Positions 11,823 to 20,760 of a stretch of DNA of 64,000 bases are shown here, piece by piece; the first letter of the stretch is position 1; each line of letters starts with the position of its first letter. The stretch lies in the NCBI RefSeq assembly GCF_001887355.1, contig NZ_MPIN01000001.1:1381317-1445316 (forward strand), given 5' to 3'. Source of the DNA: Cystobacter ferrugineus. GTDB taxonomy: Bacteria > Myxococcota > Myxococcia > Myxococcales > Myxococcaceae. The notes under the pieces were generated by a model. The model worked only from the letters and a program-made list of their open reading frames with translations. It did no database searches and was not told the origin of the DNA. The position numbers and the translations under genes were made by a program.

Positions 11823-13634
11823 ATGCGAATCCGTTCGTCCACAGGTCGCGGCTTGCTCGCCGTGGGACTGCTGCTGCTGTTCTACGTGGGCATGATCGGG
11901 CTCGCGTTGGGGCTGCTCTCCCTGCCCTATGTGCTGCAAGTGGGCCCTCGCCTCCACACGCTGCTCACCGTGCTGTGCGTGGCGGCGGGGGGCGCGGTCC
12001 TCTGGAGCCTGGTGCCGCGCCTGGAGCGCTTCGAGCCTCCGGGGCTGCTGCTCACCGAGGCCGAGCACCCGCGGCTGTTCGAGGTGATCCGCGACGTGGC
12101 CCGGCGCATGGGCGCGCGCATGCCCGAGGATCTGTACCTCATCGCCGACGTCAACGCCTACGTGTCGCAGGTGGGTGGGGTGCTGGGGCTCGGTGGCCGG
12201 CGCGTGATGTGTCTGGGCATGGGGCTGCTCGCGGTGGACAACGTGTCGCAGCTGCGCGCGGCGGTGGCGCACGAGCTCGGCCACTTCCAGGGTGGGGACA
12301 CGCGGCTGATGGGCGTGCTGTGCGCCACACGCCAGGCGATGGCGCGCTCCCTGGAGCTGTTCGGGCGGGACGAGCACGCGCTCCTGCGCTGGCCCCTCGC
12401 CTGGATGTGCGGGACGTTCCTGCGCCTCACCCAGGCGCTCAGCCGGGAGCAGGAGCTGGTGGCGGATGGCTGGAGCGTGCGCATCGCCGGCAAACGGGCG
12501 CATGTGTCGGGGCTGCGCTGGGAGGCACTGCACGCGGCGGGCTACCGCCGTTTCCTGGAGCAGGAGGTGTGGCCCCTGGCCCACCGGGGCGTGGTGCCGG
12601 ACAACCTCTTCGAGGGCTACCGGCGCTACCTCGCGAGCGCCGCCTGGCGCGAGAGCCTGGGGGAGTTGACGGCCGCGGCGTCCGAGCGCGCCCCGTGCCC
12701 GTATGACTCGCACCCGAGCCTGGATGAGCGCGTCGCCTTCGCCGAGCGGTTCGATCTGCCGGACGTGCCCGTGGACCCGACGCCCGCGTCCACGCTCCTG
12801 TCCAACCTGGAGGCCCTGGAGCGCTGCTTCACCCAGCGGCTGTGGCCGCATGCGGTGGAGCTCATGTCATGGACGGAGGCGGGCGCGCGCTGGAGCGTGT
12901 TGTGGAACGAGACGGCGAGCCGGGTGCAGGTCCGGGTGCCGGGCTTCTGCCTGGCGCGGGTGGTGGAACTGCTCCAGGACGCGGCCGCGTGGGGGCCCTT
13001 CGCCGAGGCCATCCAGCCGCGGCTGGTGGGCTACCGGGCACCGGACCGTGACGAGCGGGTGCTCGAGGTGGTGAGCCACGCGGCGAGCGCGTACCTGGCG
13101 AGCATCCTCGCCCAGCACGGCATGGTGTGGAGGACCTCGCCCGGAGAGCCCCTGCGGCTGGAGCGCGAGGGTGAGCCGGTGGACCCCACGGCCCTGGTGG
13201 AGGGCGTGCTGGAGGGACGGCTCGGCGTCGAGGCCGTGGAGGGCCTGTGCGCGCGGCTCGCGGTGGCCCGGGACGCGGCGTGGAGCGTCCGGGAAAAGGA
13301 ACGCGAGGAGGCCCTGGCGCCGCTGGTGCCCGTGAAGGTGGAGCACGCGGGAGACGCGGTGACGGTGTGCGCGCCCTTCTCGCGCCTGGGTCTGCCGCAC
13401 TGCTGCGCCGTCTGTGGGGGCGACCTCTGCCGCCACGTGGAGACACGCTTCCACGTGGGTGGGGTGCTGAACGACGACGGCGACATCACCATCGAGGTGC
13501 CCGTCTGCCAGACGCACGCGCTCCAGCCGCACAAGGCTTTCAAGGTCCGCCGCTACGAGCAGGCCTCGGACCTCATCACGCTCGAGGTGCCCTCGCTCGA
13601 GTACGCGCGGCTCATCCAGCGCAGCAACGCCTGA
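11823..13634 (+). CDS. M48-family membrane zinc protease with long Cys-rich C-terminal extension
   Basis: 603 residues. Two N-terminal transmembrane helices (about residues 10-35 and 44-62) are followed by an M48 peptidase domain with HELGH at 150-154 and the downstream Glu ligand in ELVAD at about 211, matching HtpX/M48B proteases that handle membrane-protein quality control. The C-terminal 250 residues are not part of M48 and contain a cysteine cluster (LPHCCAVCGGDLC, about 523-537), possibly a small zinc-binding unit, then beta-rich sequence. ATG at 11823 is preceded by a GGAGG site. Confidence 0.85.
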   Translation: MRIRSSTGRGLLAVGLLLLFYVGMIGLALGLLSLPYVLQVGPRLHTLLTVLCVAAGGAVLWSLVPRLERFEPPGLLLTEAEHPRLFEVIRDVARRMGARMPEDLYLIADVNAYVSQVGGVLGLGGRRVMCLGMGLLAVDNVSQLRAAVAHELGHFQGGDTRLMGVLCATRQAMARSLELFGRDEHALLRWPLAWMCGTFLRLTQALSREQELVADGWSVRIAGKRAHVSGLRWEALHAAGYRRFLEQEVWPLAHRGVVPDNLFEGYRRYLASAAWRESLGELTAAASERAPCPYDSHPSLDERVAFAERFDLPDVPVDPTPASTLLSNLEALERCFTQRLWPHAVELMSWTEAGARWSVLWNETASRVQVRVPGFCLARVVELLQDAAAWGPFAEAIQPRLVGYRAPDRDERVLEVVSHAASAYLASILAQHGMVWRTSPGEPLRLEREGEPVDPTALVEGVLEGRLGVEAVEGLCARLAVARDAAWSVREKEREEALAPLVPVKVEHAGDAVTVCAPFSRLGLPHCCAVCGGDLCRHVETRFHVGGVLNDDGDITIEVPVCQTHALQPHKAFKVRRYEQASDLITLEVPSLEYARLIQRSNA

Positions 13635-13646
13635 AGCGGGCGGGCG

Positions 13647-13669
13647 GACGGGCGCTCGTTCCGCCCGTC
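13647..13669. terminator. stem-loop downstream of the M48 protease gene
   Basis: A perfect 8-bp inverted repeat, GACGGGCG and CGCCCGTC, encloses a 7-base loop about 13 bp after the protease stop codon. The following TCGTTCC is only weakly T-rich, so termination is likely but not certain. Confidence 0.45.
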
Positions 13670-13720
13670 TCGTTCCCGGCACGGAGGGAATGCTCAGCTT
13701 GGTTTCTCGAGGAGGAGTAC

Positions 13721-13981
13721 ATGCCAGAGAAGCCGCCGACCACGCCGGGGGCCCCGGTGAAGGAGCCGGAGCCCAGGAAGGCCCCGCGCGAGGAGCCCGT
13801 GCAGCCTCCGCCGGAAATCGAACCACCCAAGCCCCGGACGCCGGAGATCGAGCCTCCCCGGCGCGAGCCGCCCGTGACCGAGCCGGGCCGCACGCCCGAG
13901 CCGGAGATCAAACCGCCCGGCATTCACGAGCCGCCGGATCCGAACAAGCAGCCCCCGGGCATTCCGGGCATCATCGCGTAG
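13721..13981 (+). CDS. proline-rich small protein of unknown function
   Basis: 86 residues from ATG 13721, with a strong GGAGGAG ribosome site directly upstream. The composition is extreme: mostly Pro, Glu, Arg and Lys in repeating EPP/EIEPP/EPE units (PEIEPPKP, PEIEPPRR, PEIKPPGIH). This is a disordered, low-complexity protein with no globular domain or signal peptide. Either a linker-like protein or a surface/cytoskeleton adaptor is possible; nothing in the sequence decides. It converges with the downstream acyl-CoA synthetase gene. Confidence 0.6.
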   Translation: MPEKPPTTPGAPVKEPEPRKAPREEPVQPPPEIEPPKPRTPEIEPPRREPPVTEPGRTPEPEIKPPGIHEPPDPNKQPPGIPGIIA

Positions 13982-13984
13982 CCG

Positions 13985-15808
13985 TCACTCGCCGCCGCCG
14001 CCCTTGGCGTACAGCGCTTCAATCACCTGGGCGTAGTTCTGGCTGACGACGTGGCGGCGCACCTTGAGCGTGGGGGTCAACTCGTTGCTCTCCAGGGTGA
14101 AGTCCTGGGGGAGGATGACGAACTTGCGGATGGACTCCGCGCGCGACACCGAGCGGTTGGCGGCCTCGATGGCGCCTTCCACCTCGGCGCGCAGCGTGGG
14201 GTCCTCCGCGAGCGCCTCCACCGTCTGGCCTTCCTTGCCGTTCTTCTTCGCCCACTGCTTGAAGGCGCCGGCGTCGAGCGTGACGAGCGCGGCGACGAAG
14301 GGCTTGCCCTCGCCCACCACCATGGCCTGGCTGACGAGCGGATTCTCGCGGATGCGATCCTCCAGGGGGCCGGGCGCCACGTTCTTGCCCGCCGCGGTGA
14401 CGAGGATCTCCTTCTTGCGGCCGGTGATGCGCAGGAAGCCCTGGGCATCCAGGCTCCCGAGGTCTCCCGTCTGCAACCACCCGTCCGGGCCGACGGTGCG
14501 CCGCGTGGCCTCCTCGTTCTGGAAGTAGCCCCGGAACACCTGCGGGCCCTTGACGACGATCTCCCCATCCTCGGCGATGCGCACGGTGGTGCCGGGCACG
14601 GGCTGCCCCACGGTGCCGGGCCGGACTGCCCCGGGCGCGTTGAGCGTGAGCACGGGGCTCGTCTCGGTCATGCCGTAGCCCTCGAGCACCTGCACGCCCA
14701 CGCCCCGGTAGAAGTGGTTGAGCCGCTCGGGCAGCGGCCCACCTCCCGACACGATGAAGCGCAGCTGGCCGCCGAGAGTCCCCCGCAGCGTGCGGTACAC
14801 GAGCCGGTCGAACACGACGTGCTGGAGCCGGGTGAGGAGCGAGGCCCCGCCGCCGACACTCTCGCGCGAGTAGCGCACGGCCGCCTCCGTGGCGAGGTCG
14901 AACACGCGCACCTTGCCGGATTGCTCGGCCTTCTGCCGCGCCGTCTGGAACACCTTCTCCAGCACGCGGGGCACCGTGCCGAACCACGTGGGCTTCACCA
15001 GCGACAGCTCCTCCACGAGCTTGCTGGGACTGCTGGCGAAGGCCACCGACAGGCCCTTCTCCACGGAGGCGAGGAACAGGATCTTCGCCAGCGCGTGCGC
15101 CAGGGGGAGGAACAACAGCGTGCGATCCTGCTCGGTGATGACGTCCCGGGCGTGCTCCACCACCTGCAGGACGTTGGCGCGGAGGTTGCCGTGCGTCAGC
15201 TCGCAGCCCCGGGGCCGCCCGGTGGTGCCCGAGGTATAGATGAGGGTGGCCAGATGCTCCGTGCGCAATCGCGCCAGCCGCTCCTCCAGCCGCGCCTCCT
15301 CCACGTCCTCTCCGCGCTGCCGCAACTGCTCGAGCGCTCCCTGCTCGATGACGAAGGTGTGGCGGCAGTCCGGCAGCCGCTCCGCGCACGCGCGCTGGTG
15401 GGCGTGCAGGGCGTCCGTCTCGAAGAAGGCCGCCACCGCGCCGCTGTCGTGGAGGATCCACTCCACCTGCTCCGCGGAGGATGTCTCGTAGATGGGCACC
15501 GTGGTGGCGCCAGTGGCGAGGATGGCGTAGTCGATCAGCGGCCACTCCACGCGCGTCTTCGACATCAACGCCACGCGCTGGCCCGGCTCCACGCCCAGCG
15601 CGATCAGCCCCCGGGCCAGCCCGCGCACCGTGCGCACGGCCTCCGCGGCGGTGAGGGGCTCGAAGCGATCTCCCACCCGGCGCGAGAACAACACCCGATC
15701 CGGACGCAGGCGGGCGTGCTCCAACAGCGGCTGGAGCAGATGGGCCTCGGGCGCGAGCGCGACCTGTCCCCTACCCGCGAATTCCTTGATTTGCGCGTTA
15801 TTGCTCAT
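13985..15808 (-). CDS. long-chain acyl-CoA synthetase (AMP-forming)
   Basis: 607 residues of the ANL superfamily, the size of FadD15-like long-chain fatty acyl-CoA ligases. The P-loop-like motif LIYTSGTTGRPRG lies near residue 187, GYGMTETSPV near 385, and the hinge region LQTGDLGSLDAQGFLRITGRKKE near 440-462 includes the essential Asp and Lys/Arg positions. It activates fatty acids to acyl-AMP and then acyl-CoA for beta-oxidation or lipid synthesis. No signal peptide is seen. Confidence 0.9.
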   Translation of the reverse strand: MSNNAQIKEFAGRGQVALAPEAHLLQPLLEHARLRPDRVLFSRRVGDRFEPLTAAEAVRTVRGLARGLIALGVEPGQRVALMSKTRVEWPLIDYAILATGATTVPIYETSSAEQVEWILHDSGAVAAFFETDALHAHQRACAERLPDCRHTFVIEQGALEQLRQRGEDVEEARLEERLARLRTEHLATLIYTSGTTGRPRGCELTHGNLRANVLQVVEHARDVITEQDRTLLFLPLAHALAKILFLASVEKGLSVAFASSPSKLVEELSLVKPTWFGTVPRVLEKVFQTARQKAEQSGKVRVFDLATEAAVRYSRESVGGGASLLTRLQHVVFDRLVYRTLRGTLGGQLRFIVSGGGPLPERLNHFYRGVGVQVLEGYGMTETSPVLTLNAPGAVRPGTVGQPVPGTTVRIAEDGEIVVKGPQVFRGYFQNEEATRRTVGPDGWLQTGDLGSLDAQGFLRITGRKKEILVTAAGKNVAPGPLEDRIRENPLVSQAMVVGEGKPFVAALVTLDAGAFKQWAKKNGKEGQTVEALAEDPTLRAEVEGAIEAANRSVSRAESIRKFVILPQDFTLESNELTPTLKVRRHVVSQNYAQVIEALYAKGGGGE

Positions 15809-15991
15809 GAGCGGCGGAACCTACTACGCTCCGCGTCAGACGGGGACCGGGAACGCGGCGCCACCGGGGCGGGAAGGCGTGCGAGCCCCGATCAGGATTC
15901 GAACGGGACACGGGCGGGATGAGCGCGAGTCATCGCGGCGCCAAGGACTTTAGGGGTGGGGCGGGACGGGGACTCGCGTTAGCTTCGGCGC

Positions 15992-16240
15992 GTGGACAGG
16001 GAAATCATCATCCTCGTCGTCGGCGCGGTGCTGTGCCTGGGCGTTCTCTACTGGATGCTGGCGGGCAACGAAGCCAGCCGCCTGCGCACCCAGTACTTCC
16101 TCCAGGTCCGTCTGCCTCGGGACGAGGCGGAGAAGTCGCTCGCGCGGCATCTGGCGGGCCTCCAGGAGCGCCATCCCGGCAAGTCCGAGGCCTGGTATCT
16201 GCGTCAGGTGCTCGCGGATCTGCGGCGCGATCGCCGCTGA
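15992..16240 (+). CDS. small single-pass membrane protein of unknown function
   Basis: 82 residues from GTG 15992. The N-terminus is one transmembrane helix (IIILVVGAVLCLGVLYWML), followed by a charged amphipathic region (DEAEKSLARHLAGLQERHPGK) ending in RRDRR. Codon use is like that of its neighbours, which supports a real gene. No family is recognised. Confidence 0.55.
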   Translation: MDREIIILVVGAVLCLGVLYWMLAGNEASRLRTQYFLQVRLPRDEAEKSLARHLAGLQERHPGKSEAWYLRQVLADLRRDRR

Positions 16241-16274
16241 GCCTGTACGGCGGCCCCCTGGGGGAGGCGCGCGC

Positions 16275-16859
16275 TCAGCGGGTGCCCGTCGCGCAGCGGG
16301 TCATCATCGTCTGCAGCTCCTGCCGGGTGCGCGCCAGCTCCTCGCGCCGCAGGTCCGCGCGCAGCGCGTTGGACAGCGAGCGGGCCAGGGTCTTCACCGC
16401 GCTCAGCTCGTCGTTGGACCAGCGGCGCTCCTTCTGGCAGTCATCCAGGCGCAGCACGCCCCACCAGCGGCCGTTCACGGTGCCCACGTTGATGGGGCAC
16501 AGCAGCACCGACTGCACGCCTTGCGCCTCCAGGTTCACCAGCAGCGGCCCCTGGATGTTGCGCACCAGCTCCCAGACGGGCTGGCCGCGCGAGAGGATCT
16601 CCACCCAGCCGGCCATCTGATCGCGCAGCGGGAAGGTCTGCATCAGCGGGGTGATGGACCCGGCGGCCCACGCGTGACGCAGGGGCGACAGGCGCTTGCC
16701 CGGCATCGTCGCGGTGCTGTTCTCGTACACCAGCGCCCGATCCACCCCGAGCGCACGGCCTACCTGCTCGATGGCCGATTCCACCGCCGGACCCGAGAAG
16801 CCCTGATCCACCAGCAACTTCGCTGCCTCGGTCACCTTGGCGAACGCTTCGATCGACAT
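16275..16859 (-). CDS. GAF-domain protein
   Basis: About 194 residues. A short helical N-terminus is followed by a GAF-like sensory domain (about residues 20-170) containing VQSVLLCPINVGTVNGRWWGVLRLDDCQKERRW-type core strands (quoted in part), then a helical tail. Such domains bind small ligands or serve as protein interfaces; no output domain is attached, so it probably acts on a partner. ATG 16859 is chosen because GGGGA lies about 7 bp upstream; the open frame extends further to 16949. Confidence 0.7.
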   Translation of the reverse strand: MSIEAFAKVTEAAKLLVDQGFSGPAVESAIEQVGRALGVDRALVYENSTATMPGKRLSPLRHAWAAGSITPLMQTFPLRDQMAGWVEILSRGQPVWELVRNIQGPLLVNLEAQGVQSVLLCPINVGTVNGRWWGVLRLDDCQKERRWSNDELSAVKTLARSLSNALRADLRREELARTRQELQTMMTRCATGTR

Positions 16860-17121
16860 CGCTGTCCCCGCTTCAGCTGAATGACGCCGGGTCATCGCCT
16901 CCAACCGTTTTGGAGTGCCACCCCGACGAACCACGCTGCCATTGAACAATCAAATCACTCCGTTTGTCAATGATATCGTGAAATTCAAGCCAGTCGGGAA
17001 ACCGTTCGTGGCCAGAAGAGGGAGGAGGGCTGACATGTCGTACCAGCTCGCACACCTGCCCATCGGGAGAGCGGCGGGGTGGGCTTCCCGGCTGGGGAGG
17101 CGTTCATAGCTTCACCCGGCC

Positions 17122-18381
17122 ATGCAACCGGACACCTCCTCTTCCACTTCAGCGCGCTGGGAAGCGCCCGACACGGGCAACGACCTGCACGAGATGCGGG
17201 GGCCGGTGGCACTGCCTCCGGGGTTCGAGGCCTTCTGCCATGCGCTCTATCAATCCACGCGCCTGCGGCTGGAGCCGGGGCACCGCGTGGAGCTGGTGAA
17301 GAACGGCGTCATCTTCGAGCAGATCTGCGAGACCATCCGCCAGGCGACCGAGTCGGTGCACATCCTCGTCTTCATCTGGCGGCCGAGTGAGCCGTCGGAT
17401 CGGATTGTCGAGGCGCTGTGCGAGCGGGCGCGCGCGGGGGTGGCGTGCCGGGTCATCGTGGATCCGGTGGGCAGCGAGGAGGTGAACGGCGAGCACGACT
17501 TCAATCCGCGGGTGGAGAAGCGCCTGCGCGAGGGGGGCGTCGAGGTGCACTACTTCCGGCCGCTGTCGGGCCGGTGGCTGGGCCGGCTCTTCGGGCGCAC
17601 CCACCACAAGCTCGTCATCGTGGACGGGAAGGTGGGGTTCACGGGGGGCTTTGGCATCTGGAAGTCCTGGCAGGGAGATGGCCAGTGCCCCGAGGAGTGG
17701 CGCGACACCAACGTGCGCGTGGAGGGGCCCACGGTGCGCGAGATGCAGCTGGCCTTCGCGCGCTCGTGGCAGGAGTGTGGTGGGGCGCTCTTGCCGGAGA
17801 GCTGCTTTCCGAGAATCCCTCGGGGCGGGGACGCGCACGCGACGTTCGTGGAGAGCGCGGGCGTGTCCGGCATTTCCGACGCCGAGCGCATGCTGCGCAT
17901 GGTCTTCGCCGCCGCGCGCGAGCGGCTGTGGATCTCCAATGCCTACTTCACGCCGCCCAACGCCATCCTCGAGCAGCTCCTGGAGAAGCGCAAACAGGGG
18001 GTGGACGTGCGCGTGCTCGCGGCGGGGCCGGTGCATGACTGGCGGATCGTCCGCGCCTCGCAGCGCGCCACCTACGAGAAGCTGCTCGAGGGCGGCATCC
18101 GCATCTGGGAGTACCAGCCCTCCATGCTGCACTCCAAGACGGTGCTCGCGGACGACTGGTTGAGCGTGGTGGGCTCGACGAACATGGATGCGCTGTCGCT
18201 GCACCGCATGCGCGAGGGCTCGCTCGTGGTGGCGGACCGGCGGCTGGCGTCCCACCTGGAAGAGGCCTGGTCGCAGGACATGACGTGCGCGGAGGAGATC
18301 ACCCTCCAGCGCCGGGGCCGCACCAACCCGTGGCGGCGCTTCGCGCGGCGGGTGACGCAGCTTCTCGCGGCGGATCGCTGA
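17122..18381 (+). CDS. phospholipase D-family cardiolipin synthase-like protein
   Basis: 419 residues with two HKD motifs: HHKLVIVD at about 161-168, followed by GGFG, and HSKTVLAD near 337, followed by GSTNMD. This two-motif layout with GFTGGFG and VGSTN is typical of bacterial cardiolipin synthases, which join two phosphatidylglycerol molecules. The usual N-terminal transmembrane helices of ClsA are absent, so it resembles the soluble/peripheral ClsB type. Substrate specificity is inferred. Confidence 0.88.
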   Translation: MQPDTSSSTSARWEAPDTGNDLHEMRGPVALPPGFEAFCHALYQSTRLRLEPGHRVELVKNGVIFEQICETIRQATESVHILVFIWRPSEPSDRIVEALCERARAGVACRVIVDPVGSEEVNGEHDFNPRVEKRLREGGVEVHYFRPLSGRWLGRLFGRTHHKLVIVDGKVGFTGGFGIWKSWQGDGQCPEEWRDTNVRVEGPTVREMQLAFARSWQECGGALLPESCFPRIPRGGDAHATFVESAGVSGISDAERMLRMVFAAARERLWISNAYFTPPNAILEQLLEKRKQGVDVRVLAAGPVHDWRIVRASQRATYEKLLEGGIRIWEYQPSMLHSKTVLADDWLSVVGSTNMDALSLHRMREGSLVVADRRLASHLEEAWSQDMTCAEEITLQRRGRTNPWRRFARRVTQLLAADR

Positions 18382-18385
18382 CGGC

Positions 18386-19084
18386 TCACCGGTGGGTGCT
18401 CACGCCCACCTGCTGGCACATGGACAGCACGGGGCAGGTGGAGCACCGGGGCCGGGTCCCGGTGCACACGTGCTTGCCGAAGGGAACGAGCAGCCGGTTG
18501 AGCTCCACCCAGTGGGCCCGGGGCAGCTTCGCCTCCAGCGCGGCGAGGGTCTGCTCGGGCGTGCGCGTGTGCACGTAGCCCCAGCGGTTGGTGACCCGGT
18601 GCACGTGCACGTCCACGCTGATGTACGTCTGCCCCCGGGCGATGCCCAGCGCCAGGTGCGCGCACTTGGGTCCCACGCCCTTGAAGGACTGGAGCACCTG
18701 GGCGTCCGCCGGCAGCTCTCCCGCGAACTCCTCCACCGTGCGCACCGCGATGTCGTGGATTGTCCGCGCCTTGGGCTCGGGGAACGTCACCGGGCGGATG
18801 AGGGCCTGGAGGCGCTCGATTCCCAGCCGACGGAGCGCCTCGGGCGTGCGGGCCGTGGACAGCAGGCGCAGCGCGACGGGCAGGGACACCTCGTCGCGCG
18901 TGCGGATGGACAGGATGCAGGCCACGAGCTGCTCGAAGAGGCTCGTGTGGCCGCGCTCGGCCAGCTCGAACATGGCGGCGGCCGCGTGGCCCTGGATGGC
19001 CTCGCGCACCCGCTCCAGCACGGACTCGAGGTCGAAGGGGTGCTTGTGCGTCCCCGGTGTGGAGCCCAGGCCTGGTTGTTCCAT
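18386..19084 (-). CDS. nth: endonuclease III-type DNA glycosylase/AP lyase
   Basis: 232 residues, slightly longer than E. coli Nth. A helix-hairpin-helix with catalytic Lys (LQSFKGVGPKCAHLALG) is followed by the catalytic Asp (SVDVHVHRVTNRW) and a C-terminal [4Fe-4S] cluster with C-x6-C-x2-C-x5-C spacing (CTGTRPRCSTCPVLSMC). It removes oxidised pyrimidines in base-excision repair. ATG 19084 is chosen; the frame remains open far upstream without homology. The CPVLSMC loop differs slightly from E. coli but keeps all four cysteines. Confidence 0.92.
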   Translation of the reverse strand: MEQPGLGSTPGTHKHPFDLESVLERVREAIQGHAAAAMFELAERGHTSLFEQLVACILSIRTRDEVSLPVALRLLSTARTPEALRRLGIERLQALIRPVTFPEPKARTIHDIAVRTVEEFAGELPADAQVLQSFKGVGPKCAHLALGIARGQTYISVDVHVHRVTNRWGYVHTRTPEQTLAALEAKLPRAHWVELNRLLVPFGKHVCTGTRPRCSTCPVLSMCQQVGVSTHR

Positions 19085-19234
19085 GCGCCACCTTCCCTTT
19101 CCCCGGAGAAGATGGTGACGCCGGACGTCGAGTGGAAGAGGTGACCCGGGCGGTTCGGTTTCCCTCCTGGGCCACGCCCCCCTCGCCCCGGGGGGTCCCT
19201 CGTGGTGGGAGGAGGCGGGCGTTAGGATGAGGGG

Positions 19235-20074
19235 ATGAAGCTCGTGTCCCCACTGCTGCTCTCCTGCCTGATGCTTGTCTCCGCCTGCGAGCGGACTCCC
19301 TCTCCGAGCGATGCCGACGCGGGGACGCTCACGGATGGAGGACCGGGGTCCTCGTCGCCTCCGGGCGAGCCCATCCCGGACGCGGGCACCAGCGTCAACG
19401 CGCCCCGCTTCGAGCACTACATCCGCCGCCAGCCCTATCCCCGGATGGTGTTGGAGGTGGATGGGTGGGGGGGCTACACCCCCACGGCGTCGGTGGCGGA
19501 GAAGCTCCGGCAGGGCCTGCTCGGCATCCTCGACAAGGAGAGCATCGAGGTGCGTGTGGACCAGGCCTTTCCGGGCAAGGGCGCGGAGCATGCCTGGGCC
19601 AATGACGAGCTGTTGCGCCTGGCGGAGCAGACGGGGACCCTCGAGGTTCCCTCGGGCACCATCAAGCTGCACGTGCTGTTGGTGGATGGCCACTCCGCCA
19701 TGGATACGAGCGAGGGCAAGGTGCTCGGGCTGGCCTTCCCCTGGACGCACCTCGTCCTCTTCCGGCAGACGATGGACACGCTCTGCAACAAGGGCTCTCC
19801 CCTCAACCAGTGCGCCCGGGCGGAGCTGGGGGTGTGGGCCCACGAGGTGGGGCACCAGCTGGGCCTCGTGGACAACGGCCTGGCGATGAGCCGCGCGCAC
19901 AAGGACGCCGCGCACGGCGCGCATGACAGCAGCGATCAGTGCATCATGTACTGGGCCTATGAGAACTCCGCGGGCCTCGACGCGCTGCTGGCCGGGCTGT
20001 TGGGAGACCAGGCCAACCTGGGATTCGACGCCGCGTGTCTCGCGGACCTCGACGCGGTGAAGACGCGCCCCTGA
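19235..20074 (+). CDS. putative metzincin-like zinc protease lipoprotein
   Basis: 279 residues. The signal peptide ends in the lipobox LVSAC, followed by a Ser/Asp/Gly/Pro-rich linker. Near residue 205 is HEVGHQLGLVDNG, fitting the metzincin zinc motif HExxHxxGxxD, and about 35 residues later a Met-turn-like CIMYW. The gap between motif and Met-turn holds His/Asp-rich sequence (RAHKDAAHGAHDSSD). This argues for an exported zinc peptidase, but I cannot assign a known metzincin family. The gene converges with the downstream acetyltransferase gene with a 1-bp gap. Confidence 0.7.
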   Translation: MKLVSPLLLSCLMLVSACERTPSPSDADAGTLTDGGPGSSSPPGEPIPDAGTSVNAPRFEHYIRRQPYPRMVLEVDGWGGYTPTASVAEKLRQGLLGILDKESIEVRVDQAFPGKGAEHAWANDELLRLAEQTGTLEVPSGTIKLHVLLVDGHSAMDTSEGKVLGLAFPWTHLVLFRQTMDTLCNKGSPLNQCARAELGVWAHEVGHQLGLVDNGLAMSRAHKDAAHGAHDSSDQCIMYWAYENSAGLDALLAGLLGDQANLGFDAACLADLDAVKTRP

Positions 20075-20075
20075 G

Positions 20076-20573
20076 TCACCCGCGCAGGTCGAGCGCGTAC
20101 CAGCGATCGCACCCGAAGTGGCCCGTGGCCCCCATGGGCTTGGACAGGCGCTGGAAGCCCAGGCGCTGGTAGAGCTTCTGGGCCTGGGTCATGCTCGCGA
20201 GCGTTTCCAGGTAGCACGTCTGGTAGCCCGCTTGCCGGGCGAAGGCCAGACACTGGCGCAGCAACTGCTCGCCCAGGCCGCGTCCCCGGGCCCGGGGGCG
20301 GAAGTACATCTTGCGCAGCTCACAGACGCCGGGCACTCCACCCTCCAGGGGGGCGATTCCTCCGCCGCCCATCACCCGATCCGCCTCATCCACCACCACC
20401 CAATAGGCCCGGCCCGGCGCCGCGTAGGCCGCGCTCAGGCCGTCGACTTCCGGGTCGTGGATGGCGAAGCCCGGACCGTCGGCGCCGAACTCGGGCATGA
20501 CCTCGCGGATGACCGACGCCATCTGGGCGTCGTCGCGGGGCTCGATGGGACGTGTTTTCCACGGTGTGCTCAT
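20076..20573 (-). CDS. GNAT-family N-acetyltransferase
   Basis: 165 residues from ATG 20573. The GNAT acetyl-CoA-binding motif A is clear in CELRKMYFRPRARGRGLGEQLLRQ (R-x-x-G-x-G/A region RGRGLG), with motif B in YLETLASMTQAQKLYQRLGFQRL. The substrate is unknown; such stand-alone GNATs modify amino acids, polyamines or antibiotics. The frame is open upstream to 20789 but without family sequence. Confidence 0.85.
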   Translation of the reverse strand: MSTPWKTRPIEPRDDAQMASVIREVMPEFGADGPGFAIHDPEVDGLSAAYAAPGRAYWVVVDEADRVMGGGGIAPLEGGVPGVCELRKMYFRPRARGRGLGEQLLRQCLAFARQAGYQTCYLETLASMTQAQKLYQRLGFQRLSKPMGATGHFGCDRWYALDLRG

Positions 20574-20760
20574 GGTGCCGCTACCGTTCCATGAGCTTTG
20601 TTCAGAGGCCAGCGTTCCCGTGAGGCCCGAGTGTTCCCTGGCCGCCTGCTCGTGGGAGGGGGGCGCGGCGTGGCCCATCGCGTCAGCGCGGCGAGGTGGA
20701 TTTCCCGGGCGGGGCGCCCCTATACACCCGTCGGGGTAGTCCCACGCGGAGACATCGCAC

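Noticed and set aside
15885..15915. GATTCGAAC sequence resembling a tRNA T-loop on the minus strand
   Set aside because: Flanking bases do not form a 5-bp T-stem, and no anticodon or acceptor stem is visible at the right spacing.
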